The notes under the pieces are model-generated. The model saw only the letters and a program-made list of their open reading frames with translations. It was not told where the DNA came from and ran no database searches. A stretch of DNA of 28,176 bases from Alphaproteobacteria bacterium (GTDB lineage Bacteria > Pseudomonadota > Alphaproteobacteria > Micavibrionales > Micavibrionaceae): positions 1-28,176 of the forward strand of contig JALZUF010000035.1 of the NCBI GenBank assembly GCA_023301785.1, written 5' to 3'. The position numbers were made by a program, and so were the translations under genes. Shown here in pieces: positions 15,490 through 23,091 of this stretch (its first letter is position 1; every line of letters begins with the position of its first letter).

Positions 15490-16500
15490 TTAATGCCTGT
15501 TTCTAAAGTCATGCTTGTCGTAAGCGTCAATAATTCTTGTGACTAGCTTATGCCTTACAACATCTTTTGCATCAAAATTAATGAACGGTATCTCGTTTAC
15601 ATCTCGTAGTATGCTCATAGCTTCTTTTAAACCGCTTTGTGTACCAGGTGGCAGGTCAACTTGTGAAGGATCACCAGTGACCACCATGCGTGTGTTTTCA
15701 CCCATACGCGTTAAAAACATTTTCATTTGCATAGATGTTGTGTTTTGCGCCTCATCGAGAATAACGAAAGCATTCTTAAGTGTACGTCCACGCATAAAGG
15801 CGAGGGGGGCAATCTCAATCTCACCGCTTTCAATTTTCTTTGGCACTTGATCGGCGGGCATCATCTCATTGAGGGCGTCATATATAGGACGCAAATAAGG
15901 ATTGATTTTTTCAAGCATATCACCGGGCAGAAAGCCTAGTTTTTCTCCTGCTTCAACGGCAGGACGACAGAAAACCATACGTTCAATTGTTCCTGCTTGG
16001 AACATTTCAACGGCAGCAGCAACGGCCAAAAAAGTTTTACCTGTCCCTGCGGGGCCAACGCCAAAGACCATATCGTTGTCGCGCATGGCTTGAATATATT
16101 TTGCCTGATTAGGAGAGCGGGGTAGTATCAATTTATTCTTGTAAGTTTTAATGCCGGTCTTTTCATCATAAAGCATTTTCTTATCTGGCTTTTCATCAGT
16201 CATATTTTGATTTCCTGTTGAGTTGTCATGTTTTAAAAAACGTAATGCGCTGTCGATTTCAGCTGTGGTCACGTCTTGTTTTTTGTTGATTTTTTTCCAG
16301 AGCATATCAAAGATTTCTTTGGTCAGAGAGACGTTGTCTTCATCACCTTCGATCATGATTTTGTTGCCGCGATTGGCTATTTGAACGGATAGGGCCTTTT
16401 CAATGTGACGTAGGTGACCGTTATGCGACCCTAAAAGGACAGGCAAAAGGGTGTTGTCATCAAATGAAAGAGTAATGCTCTTTAATGGGGGATTTGTTAT
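15490..16500 (-). CDS. phoH: PhoH-family ATPase, non-canonical start
   Basis: PhoH-like proteins (E. coli YbeZ) are P-loop ATPases acting with YbeY in RNA metabolism. Walker A GVGPAGTGKT and Walker B FVILDEAQNT are clear, with RGRTL and GDPSQVDLP also present. Homology extends upstream of the only standard start (TTG at 16446): the in-frame segment ITLSFDDNTLLPVLLG matches the usual N-terminus. No ATG, GTG or TTG precedes it. AGAGG (16507-16511) lies 6 nt before an ATA at 16500, which I use here; an ATT at 16476 is another option. An ATG at 16519 is in another frame, and losing one base of the C5 run (16487-16491) would join it to phoH. Confidence 0.9.
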   Translation of the reverse strand: MTNPPLKSITLSFDDNTLLPVLLGSHNGHLRHIEKALSVQIANRGNKIMIEGDEDNVSLTKEIFDMLWKKINKKQDVTTAEIDSALRFLKHDNSTGNQNMTDEKPDKKMLYDEKTGIKTYKNKLILPRSPNQAKYIQAMRDNDMVFGVGPAGTGKTFLAVAAAVEMFQAGTIERMVFCRPAVEAGEKLGFLPGDMLEKINPYLRPIYDALNEMMPADQVPKKIESGEIEIAPLAFMRGRTLKNAFVILDEAQNTTSMQMKMFLTRMGENTRMVVTGDPSQVDLPPGTQSGLKEAMSILRDVNEIPFINFDAKDVVRHKLVTRIIDAYDKHDFRNRH

Positions 16501-16531
16501 AGTAAACCTCTGTAAACATTAAATATAATTA

Positions 16532-16537
16532 ATTATA
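16532..16537 (-). promoter_or_regulatory. Extended -10 element upstream of phoH
   Basis: A perfect TATAAT preceded by TGA (extended -10) lies between the 488-aa gene and phoH. The -35 is poor. Transcription would begin near 16525, about 6 nt before the out-of-frame ATG at 16519 and about 25 nt before the candidate ATA start, leaving the AGAGG ribosome site intact. Confidence 0.5.
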
Positions 16538-16565
16538 TCATAATGATACTGCCAAAAGGTAAAAA

Positions 16566-18032
16566 TTATTTTAAACCGCGCTTTACCAAAGCCGCCAATG
16601 GATCCAAGGCAACGGAATGACCTGTTTTTGCTCTCATGGATTTTAAGGCTTCTAAAGTTTGCTGTATATCAGCAGCCTGTATTTGTTCTGCTTTTCCTAG
16701 GAAAGTTTCTAATTTTTCAAAGGAAGCTTTGGTTAGAACGTGATTTAAACTGCCGTCTTTTTCATCTCTTAGGCCAATAGCATCCAAGGTTACAGGCTGA
16801 AGGTCCTTATAAGTCATTCTAAATTTAAAAGGAGTTCCAAAATCTTTACCATCTTCTTCACGTTTAAATTGAGGTTTTGCGCCGACTTTTATAATGCGTT
16901 GGTATAGCTGTTTGAAGCCATACTGAGTGTTTAGCTCTTTTTGTCTTTCTATAAAGTCTAATACTTGCGCGCTTTGCTCAGCGGCAATTTCTAACGCTTC
17001 TTCTGCATTTGCGGAAGGTGATATATAATTTACATGTCCAATATTACCAATTGTAAGAGTTTCCCCCGATACATGGGAAGTGTATATAATTTCAGGCTGA
17101 CTTGGGTCTGATGAGCTTATGCCTGCAACAACACGATTATTAATGCGACCAACACGATTTAACAATTCTCTAACTTGAGTCATATCATGATCAGTTGCTT
17201 CTAATGTTACTGAACCAACAAAAAAGTCATAGGTTTCATGTTCTTGGGTTAGTTTGTTTTTAATACGCGCTTGGTAACCTTGTAACTCTTGCCCATTAAT
17301 TCCAGTTTGTGTCTCACCTGTTTTGGTGACCCAACCAGCTTGCTCTAAATGGTCAATGTAACTTTTGCCCTTGATAGTGTTTTCGGTATATTGTTGGAAA
17401 AGCCCTGTACAAGCCTGAAGCACATCAAGAGGGTTTCGTCGCTTTAGATTAATTGTTGCGATTGGCTCGTCGTCCAATGCGTACCTTAAATGAATTCTGT
17501 TATTGTGATGTATGAAATTAATGCTAAATTTGGCTTGAAATTCTGCCAAGGACTCTTTGAATCCTGCAATCAGGTCCTTAACACCGTAAATTTCAACTTT
17601 TAATTCTTCTGGAGTTCTAGCCCCCACTGCGCGTAAAAAGCCAAATTCTTGATGGACTGCGGTATACGTTCCATCTTCAGCTTGAGATAGAGTAAAGCCA
17701 TTGTGAGTTTCACGGTATGCTTTTTGTTCACTTGGTGTGGATGTATCAACGGTCTCAGGTTCAGCTATCTGAGGCTTATTTCCGTTTGCAGGCATATTAA
17801 AATGTTTTCTTAGCTTCTGTGCCGCGTGCTGTTGACTGACATGGCTACGTCTTCCATTCACGAAAGCTAAGGTTAAACTGTTATCAGGTGTTGCCCAACG
17901 TTCATGAGAGGAGCCTTTTCCTGCTTTTTTATGGACTGTGCATCCAGCAGCATTGGCAATACGCGCAAATTCGTCACGACGCATACGTTGCGCAGATTCT
18001 AATTTTCTTAAATCATCTTCAGAAATACTCAT
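16566..18032 (-). CDS. Unknown 488-aa protein with HicA-like N-terminal segment
   Basis: I do not recognise the full protein. Residues 20-80 (AAGCTVHKKAGKGSSHERW, then a beta-rich stretch, RRSHVSQQHAAQKLRKHF) resemble the dsRBD-like fold of HicA mRNA interferases. In those a Gly-Ser-His motif holds the catalytic His; here it would be His43. No HicB partner is adjacent. Residues 85-110 look like a linker, and the remaining 380 residues form an uncharacterised mixed alpha/beta region without membrane segments. It lies between miaB and phoH, which are usually close. It has no Shine-Dalgarno; a promoter is placed so that the mRNA would start at or next to the ATG. Confidence 0.85.
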   Translation of the reverse strand: MSISEDDLRKLESAQRMRRDEFARIANAAGCTVHKKAGKGSSHERWATPDNSLTLAFVNGRRSHVSQQHAAQKLRKHFNMPANGNKPQIAEPETVDTSTPSEQKAYRETHNGFTLSQAEDGTYTAVHQEFGFLRAVGARTPEELKVEIYGVKDLIAGFKESLAEFQAKFSINFIHHNNRIHLRYALDDEPIATINLKRRNPLDVLQACTGLFQQYTENTIKGKSYIDHLEQAGWVTKTGETQTGINGQELQGYQARIKNKLTQEHETYDFFVGSVTLEATDHDMTQVRELLNRVGRINNRVVAGISSSDPSQPEIIYTSHVSGETLTIGNIGHVNYISPSANAEEALEIAAEQSAQVLDFIERQKELNTQYGFKQLYQRIIKVGAKPQFKREEDGKDFGTPFKFRMTYKDLQPVTLDAIGLRDEKDGSLNHVLTKASFEKLETFLGKAEQIQAADIQQTLEALKSMRAKTGHSVALDPLAALVKRGLK

Positions 18033-18039
18033 TTGAAGT

Positions 18040-18068
18040 TTTATAAAGAAGTATTATATTTATGTAAA
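18040..18068 (-). promoter_or_regulatory. Promoter giving a leaderless mRNA for the 488-aa gene
   Basis: TTTACA (18068-18063), a 17-base spacer and TATAAA (18045-18040) are followed by only 7 nt before the ATG. Transcription would therefore begin at, or one base before, the start codon. The -35 sits just after the miaB stop. A second TATAAT (18058-18053) inside the spacer is an alternative -10 with a 20-nt leader. Confidence 0.55.
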
Positions 18069-18070
18069 TG

Positions 18071-19423
18071 TTATTCTTTGATTAAAACTTCACCAACTAG
18101 AGCATTCGCGGTGGCTTCGGTGATTTTTACGTCGACGAATTGACCGAGAAGGCGGTCGTTGGCGGGAACGTTAATAGCTTGATAGAAAGGTGTGCGGCCT
18201 TGAAGTTGGCCATCTTTTTTACCTTTACGTTCAAAAAGAACGGACATTGTTTGACCAAGAGATTGCTTATTAAACTCAAAATATTGATCAGAAATTAGAT
18301 TTTGAAGTTCTGTTAAGCGTGCTGTTTTAAGGTCTTCACGTACCAAGTTGCTCATATTGGCGGCTGGTGTGCCGGGACGAGCGGAGTATTTAAAGCTATA
18401 GGCACTGGCGAAGACAACATCGCGTATCAGTTGCATTGTGTCTTCATGGTCTTGATCTGTTTCACCCGGAAAACCAACGATGAAATCAGAAGAAAAGACG
18501 AGGTTAGGGCGGGCTTTTCGGAGATCTGTAATAATCTCCCTGTATCTATCCGATGTATGTTTACGGTTCATGGCTTTGAGGATTTTGTCTGAACCGCTTT
18601 GCACAGGCAAATGAAGGAAGGGCGCAAGCTTATCCACATCACGGTGTGCATCAATTAATTCTTGGTCTACATCACGTGGATGGGAGGTTGTGTAACGGAT
18701 TTGTTCAACGCCATCAACACCCGCTACAGCTTCAATTAAGCGGCCTAAGCCCCATGTCTTTCCATCGGTGTTTTCGCCATGGTAAGCGTTGACGTTTTGG
18801 CCCAATAAAGTGATTTCTTTTGCACCGTTATCCACAAGGCGTTTGGCTTCATCCACAATCTTATCCACAGGGCGAGAATACTCCGCACCGCGTGTATAAG
18901 GGACAACGCAGAACGTACAAAATTTGTCACAGCCTTCTTGGATAGATAGAAATGCAGCAGGGCCTTGTTGTTGCTCTTCGGGCATGCTGTCGAATTTTGT
19001 AATCGTTGGAAATTCAGTATTCACAACACGTTCATTACCGTTAGCTTTTAAAACCATTTCAGGTAGCTCGTGATAAGTTTGAGGACCAAAAACCATATCG
19101 ATCACAGGAGCGCGTTGAAGAATAAAATCCCCTTCGGCTTGTGCGACACAGCCCGCGACAGCCATCAGCATTTTGCCGCCTTTGGCTTCTTTTGCATCTT
19201 TATGCTTCTTTAAACGACCAATTTCTGAGAACACTTTATCGGTTGCCTTTTCACGAATGTGACACGTGTTAAGGATCATCATGTCTGCGTCTTCAGGCTC
19301 GTCGACTTGGGCATATCCAAGAGGGCGCAAGATATCGGCCATGCGCGAGCTGTCATAGACGTTCATCTGACAACCCCATGTTTTGATATAAAGTTTCTTT
19401 TGTGTATTGGCTGAATTACTCAT
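18071..19423 (-). CDS. miaB: tRNA-2-methylthio-N6-dimethylallyladenosine synthase
   Basis: MiaB is a radical-SAM methylthiotransferase that converts i6A37 to ms2i6A37 in tRNAs. The N-terminal UPF0004 domain has the auxiliary cluster cysteines Cys18 (WGCQMN), Cys54 (NTCHIREKA) and Cys92 (AGCVAQ). The radical-SAM CxxxCxxC motif is Cys165, Cys169 and Cys172 (GCDKFCTFCVVPYTRG). A C-terminal TRAM domain covers about residues 385-450. At 450 aa it is full length. No Shine-Dalgarno precedes the ATG, and a promoter-like sequence ends 9 nt before it. Confidence 0.97.
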   Translation of the reverse strand: MSNSANTQKKLYIKTWGCQMNVYDSSRMADILRPLGYAQVDEPEDADMMILNTCHIREKATDKVFSEIGRLKKHKDAKEAKGGKMLMAVAGCVAQAEGDFILQRAPVIDMVFGPQTYHELPEMVLKANGNERVVNTEFPTITKFDSMPEEQQQGPAAFLSIQEGCDKFCTFCVVPYTRGAEYSRPVDKIVDEAKRLVDNGAKEITLLGQNVNAYHGENTDGKTWGLGRLIEAVAGVDGVEQIRYTTSHPRDVDQELIDAHRDVDKLAPFLHLPVQSGSDKILKAMNRKHTSDRYREIITDLRKARPNLVFSSDFIVGFPGETDQDHEDTMQLIRDVVFASAYSFKYSARPGTPAANMSNLVREDLKTARLTELQNLISDQYFEFNKQSLGQTMSVLFERKGKKDGQLQGRTPFYQAINVPANDRLLGQFVDVKITEATANALVGEVLIKE

Positions 19424-19432
19424 TGCGTGGCT

Positions 19433-19462
19433 GTTAAACCATGTTTAAGGTACGCAAATCAA
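19433..19462 (-). promoter_or_regulatory. Candidate near-leaderless promoter of miaB
   Basis: TTGATT (19462-19457), an 18-base spacer and TTTAAC (19438-19433) lie 9 nt before the miaB ATG, predicting a leader of about 2 nt. The -10 is weak. The layout resembles the TTGATT-N17-TATAAC promoter at 21370-21398, which also ends 9 nt before its ATG. Confidence 0.4.
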
Positions 19463-19490
19463 GCCTTTTAGTAATTGAATGAGAGTTTTT

Positions 19491-20429
19491 ATGAAGCCTG
19501 TATTACTCGCTTTTTACAATAATGGTCCTTTGGGGACAAGTGATTTAGAAGAACGTTTTGATCTAATTAATCTATGGAACGAACAAGACCCCGAAGCTGC
19601 TATAAATAGTAACCGAGATAATATTGTTGCCATTCTTTGCAAAAATGAAAATAAAATTAGCCGTAAATTAATTGAGGCGCTTCCAAATTTGGAGATTATT
19701 GCAACATTTTCTGTTGGGGTTGACCATATTGATATGGAAGCCGCAAAAGAGCGCGACGTTAAGGTTACGAATACGCCTGACGTACTCTGTCAAGAAACTG
19801 CTGATACTGGGCTTGCCTTATTGTTGGCTGTGGCACGTCGCGTGGCTGAAGGTGATATGTTTGTTCGTGTTGGAAAATGGCACAACGGTAATTTACCATT
19901 GGGCGTAACCTTAGCGGGTAAAACGATTGGTGTTGTTGGGCTAGGGGGCATAGGTTCTAAAGTGGCTAAGCGATGTGAAGCGTTTGAGATGAATGTTGTT
20001 TATTATGGGCCACGTAAAAAAGACGTTGCCTATCCTTATTATGACGACATTAACAAGATGGCACATGATTGTGATATGATGATCTTGACTTGCCCAGGTG
20101 GTGAGGCAACAGCCAATTTGATTGATGCCAACGTTCTTGAAGCTTTGGGGTCAAAAGGAATTTTGGTAAATATTGCACGCGGGAGTGTGGTGGATGAACC
20201 TGCTTTAGTGGCAGCACTAGAGAACGGAACGATTGCGGCAGCAGGCTTAGACGTGTTTGCGAACGAGCCAAATGTGCCAGAAACGCTGATTTCTATGGAC
20301 AATGTGGTACTTTTGCCGCATATAGGCTCTGCTACAATAGAGACACGCACTTTAATGGGGCAATTGGTCATAGATAATATTTTTGCGCACTTTGATGGTG
20401 CACCATTATTAACCGAAGTTAAAATTTAA
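19491..20429 (+). CDS. D-isomer 2-hydroxyacid dehydrogenase (glyoxylate/hydroxypyruvate reductase-like)
   Basis: This enzyme family reduces 2-keto acids to D-2-hydroxy acids. The Rossmann loop GLGGIG (150-155) is followed by YYGPRKK, whose basic residues after beta-2 favour NADP(H). The catalytic residues are Arg230 (NIARGSVVDE), Glu259 (FANEPNVPE) and His277 (LLPHIGSAT). The overall pattern is closest to hydroxypyruvate/hydroxyphenylpyruvate reductases; the exact substrate cannot be told. The ATG at 19491 is preferred over one 12 nt earlier because GAGAG sits 5 nt before it. It is divergent from miaB. Confidence 0.92.
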   Translation: MKPVLLAFYNNGPLGTSDLEERFDLINLWNEQDPEAAINSNRDNIVAILCKNENKISRKLIEALPNLEIIATFSVGVDHIDMEAAKERDVKVTNTPDVLCQETADTGLALLLAVARRVAEGDMFVRVGKWHNGNLPLGVTLAGKTIGVVGLGGIGSKVAKRCEAFEMNVVYYGPRKKDVAYPYYDDINKMAHDCDMMILTCPGGEATANLIDANVLEALGSKGILVNIARGSVVDEPALVAALENGTIAAAGLDVFANEPNVPETLISMDNVVLLPHIGSATIETRTLMGQLVIDNIFAHFDGAPLLTEVKI

Positions 20430-20443
20430 AAGGATTAGAGAGT

Positions 20444-20905
20444 ATGAGAGTTTTATTATTTGTATTGGCACTTGTTATCGGGTCAACAACAGCGCAAGCA
20501 AAAAGTTGTTATTCAGCCGCAGAAGCGGAAGCAGAGCAGGCCATCCGCATCCATAGTGAATTAATGGTTATTGGCCTAAATTGCCAACATATGACACCGC
20601 GTGGATGGAAAAACTTCTATCAACAATATCGCGAGATTACACAACGTCACAAACAAATGTTCTCAAACTATGAGAATGTTTTGATTAAGGCGAACGGATC
20701 AGAGCGTAGTGTCCATGATATGCGTACAGCGTTTGCGAATAAAACATCGACAGATGCCGCGCAAATGCGCCCAGATGTGTTCTGCGCAACTTACGCACCA
20801 CGTATTCCTAAGGTCGCACAAATGAGTAAAGAAGAATTGCGTCAATGGGCGGTGAGTTCAGTAGGAACACAAAGTTCAACAAAGCCACTTTGCGCTAGTT
20901 ATTAA
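20444..20905 (+). CDS. Exported hypothetical protein with four conserved-looking cysteines
   Basis: The 153-aa precursor has a clear signal peptide, a hydrophobic core VLLFVLALVIGSTT followed by a TAQA-K cleavage site near residue 19. The mature part has four cysteines (near residues 22, 47, 112 and 149), enough for two periplasmic disulfides. It is mostly helical with many Gln, His and Arg. I do not recognise a family. It starts 14 nt after the dehydrogenase and is likely co-transcribed, with AGGA/GAGAG before its ATG. Its stop overlaps the stop of the convergent minus-strand gene by 4 bases. Confidence 0.8.
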   Translation: MRVLLFVLALVIGSTTAQAKSCYSAAEAEAEQAIRIHSELMVIGLNCQHMTPRGWKNFYQQYREITQRHKQMFSNYENVLIKANGSERSVHDMRTAFANKTSTDAAQMRPDVFCATYAPRIPKVAQMSKEELRQWAVSSVGTQSSTKPLCASY

Positions 20906-21360
20906 GGTTGCTGGATATTAGGTGAGCTGGAAAGTGTTACGTTTGTGTATGATGACGTTACCTCTATAGAACATTCTTCGTCGCGCATACAATCAAAGAG
21001 CTCAGCAACTTGTTGAGTTATACTATATGCCGTAAGACCTCTACAAAGATCTTTATCTTCAATAGTATCGAGCGTTGCGCAAGCTTTCAATTTTCCCCTA
21101 GCCCTTTCGAAAACCATATCTTCACCGATGCATATAGTATTAAGTGTTTCAGGGGATGTGTCTGATGCTAAGGGACCTGTATCTTCTTGGGCTCTCTGTT
21201 TTTGGCAAAGGCCTTTCATAATACTAGTTTTATCTAACATTTCTGCTGTTGTGTCAGTTTGATTTGCTGATGCATATGATGCTAATAATAATACTGTTGT
21301 GGCACTTATCGTGCCTATACTTGTTTTTTTCACCTTGTTCTCCACTGCTTTAATTGCCAT
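20902..21360 (-). CDS. Exported cysteine-containing hypothetical protein
   Basis: The 152-aa form starts MAIKAVENKVKK, then has a hydrophobic TISATTVLLLASYASA segment with cleavage near residue 33. Earlier in-frame ATGs would put extra residues before the signal peptide. The mature part has six cysteines (in KGLCQK, TICIG, KACAT, KDLCRG and FDCMRDEECS), which suggests a disulfide-bonded periplasmic helical protein. No family is recognised. It lies divergent to the symporter and convergent with the other exported cysteine protein. No Shine-Dalgarno is present; its promoter ends 9 nt before this ATG. Confidence 0.75.
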   Translation of the reverse strand: MAIKAVENKVKKTSIGTISATTVLLLASYASANQTDTTAEMLDKTSIMKGLCQKQRAQEDTGPLASDTSPETLNTICIGEDMVFERARGKLKACATLDTIEDKDLCRGLTAYSITQQVAELFDCMRDEECSIEVTSSYTNVTLSSSPNIQQP

Positions 21361-21369
21361 AAAAAGCGA

Positions 21370-21398
21370 GTTATACATATTTAAGTTATGTAAATCAA
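21370..21398 (-). promoter_or_regulatory. Near-leaderless promoter of the exported protein gene
   Basis: TTGATT (21398-21393), a 17-base spacer and TATAAC (21375-21370) are followed by 9 nt and then the ATG. The predicted leader is about 2 nt, which agrees with the lack of a Shine-Dalgarno. If the upstream ATG at about 21378 were used, the -10 would lie inside the gene. Confidence 0.55.
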
Positions 21399-21435
21399 TA
21401 GTTATTTTGAGAAACAACAGACTCTATTTATTGTT

Positions 21436-21447
21436 TTGTAATTACAA
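21436..21447. promoter_or_regulatory. 12-bp palindrome in the symporter leader
   Basis: TTGTAATTACAA is a perfect 12-bp palindrome just before the GGAG ribosome site of the symporter gene, in the divergent region shared with the exported protein. It may be an operator. Short A+T palindromes also occur by chance, so support is limited. Confidence 0.3.
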
Positions 21448-21461
21448 CATGGAGATTTTTT

Positions 21462-22940
21462 ATGAGCGCACCAGAAATTATACCAAAACTTCAAATCGAC
21501 GAACAGATTAATCAAATTTTCAAACCTGTTGCAGACGCGATAGAAAGCGTTATTTTTTACGCTTATCCGTTTGAGATGTTTGGTGAGGAAATTCAAATTA
21601 AGCTGATCTTAGTTTGGCTGGTGGCTATTTCTCTATTTCTGACTTTTTATTTAGGTTTCATCAATATTAGATATTTTAAGCACGGCATTGATCTAGTGCG
21701 CGGCAAATATGATAAAGCCAGCGATAAGGGCGAGATAAATCGTTTTCAAGCATTGGCAACATCATTATCGGGCACGGTAGGGCTTGGAAATATTGCTGGT
21801 GTTGCTGTGGCGGTATCGCTTGGCGGGCCGGGGGCTGTCTTTTGGATGGCGATGATGGGTGTGTTTGGCATGACGGCCAAGTTTGCAGAAGCGGCACTTG
21901 GTGTAAAGTATCGTGTTTATCCCAACCCTAACGACAAATCTCAAGTTGCTGGTGGGCCGATGTATTACCTCGAAGCTATATTCAAGCGTCATGATCAGGC
22001 GATGTTTGGGAAGTTTTTAGGCATTTTCTTTGCTGTCTGTTGTGTTGGTGGTGCAATAGGGGCAGGAAATATGTTTCAAGCCAATCAGGCATTCCAACAA
22101 GTTGTGAACGTCACAGGCGGTGAACAAGGCTTTATGGCAGACAAAGGCTGGATCTTTGGTATTGGCCTTGCGCTTCTTGTTGGTGTTGTCATCATTGGCG
22201 GCCTTAAGAAAATTGCGAATGTGGCATCACGTATTGTGCCCCTTATGGGCTTGCTCTATTTAACGGCTGGCTTGGTTGTTATAACGATGAATTTCACACA
22301 AATTCCGTCTGGCTTGATGACTATTGTTCAAATGGCGGTAACTCCAGAGGCTGGATTTGGCGCCATCATTGGCGCACTTCTAATGGGTGTTCAGCGTGCC
22401 GCATTCTCGAATGAGGCAGGTATAGGCTCTGCGGCTATTGTTCATTCAACAGCGAAGGTTAAGGACCCTGTGTCGCAAGGCTTTGTAGGAATGCTGGGGC
22501 CTTTTATTGATACTATTATTATCTGTATGGTGACAGGGCTTGTTATTGTTATAACTGGCGCTTACGAGAATGTTGATGAAGGCATGGAAGGTGTTAGCTT
22601 AACCTCTCGTGCGTTTGAGACGACTATTCCACACTTCTCTTATGTGTTGGCGGTTATTGTCTTCTTGTTTGCTTATTCAACGATGATTGCTTGGTTTTAT
22701 TATGGCCTGAAAGCTTTGACTTATATTACAGGTGAAAAGCCAGCGATTGAAATGGCGTATAAAATCATCTTTTGCTTGTTTGTCATTGTAGGTTCTGCAT
22801 CAGCGTTGGGGAACATTATCCGCTTCTCAGATTCCATATTATTTGCGATGGCGATACCGAATGTTATTGGGCTTTATTTATTTGCGCCTGAGCTTAAAAA
22901 AGATATCAAAAAGTATATTCAAGGTCTTAAAAAAGCGTAA
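21462..22940 (+). CDS. AGCS-family sodium:alanine/glycine symporter
   Basis: The 492-aa inner-membrane protein belongs to the alanine-or-glycine:cation symporter family (TC 2.A.25). It has about 11 hydrophobic segments. The family signature TSLSGTVGLGNIAGVAVAV is followed by GGPGAVFWMAMMGVFGMTAKFAE; further conserved parts are GVQRAAFSNEAGIGSAAI near residue 310 and AYSTMIAWFYYGLKAL near residue 405. It probably imports small neutral amino acids with Na+. GGAG, 7 nt before the ATG, supports the start. It is divergent from the exported cysteine protein; no clear terminator is seen downstream. Confidence 0.95.
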   Translation: MSAPEIIPKLQIDEQINQIFKPVADAIESVIFYAYPFEMFGEEIQIKLILVWLVAISLFLTFYLGFINIRYFKHGIDLVRGKYDKASDKGEINRFQALATSLSGTVGLGNIAGVAVAVSLGGPGAVFWMAMMGVFGMTAKFAEAALGVKYRVYPNPNDKSQVAGGPMYYLEAIFKRHDQAMFGKFLGIFFAVCCVGGAIGAGNMFQANQAFQQVVNVTGGEQGFMADKGWIFGIGLALLVGVVIIGGLKKIANVASRIVPLMGLLYLTAGLVVITMNFTQIPSGLMTIVQMAVTPEAGFGAIIGALLMGVQRAAFSNEAGIGSAAIVHSTAKVKDPVSQGFVGMLGPFIDTIIICMVTGLVIVITGAYENVDEGMEGVSLTSRAFETTIPHFSYVLAVIVFLFAYSTMIAWFYYGLKALTYITGEKPAIEMAYKIIFCLFVIVGSASALGNIIRFSDSILFAMAIPNVIGLYLFAPELKKDIKKYIQGLKKA

Positions 22941-23091
22941 GTATTTTAATGCCCTACGTGGTGTCTTTTATCTTTTGAATATAAATTGTGAATAGCTGTG
23001 ATTTTTTTATCATTCGTTGTTGCGCGAAATGCATTGTCCTGTCTTGATGTATTCTTCACAAAACAAAAATTTTGATATTGGGGTCCAATCC

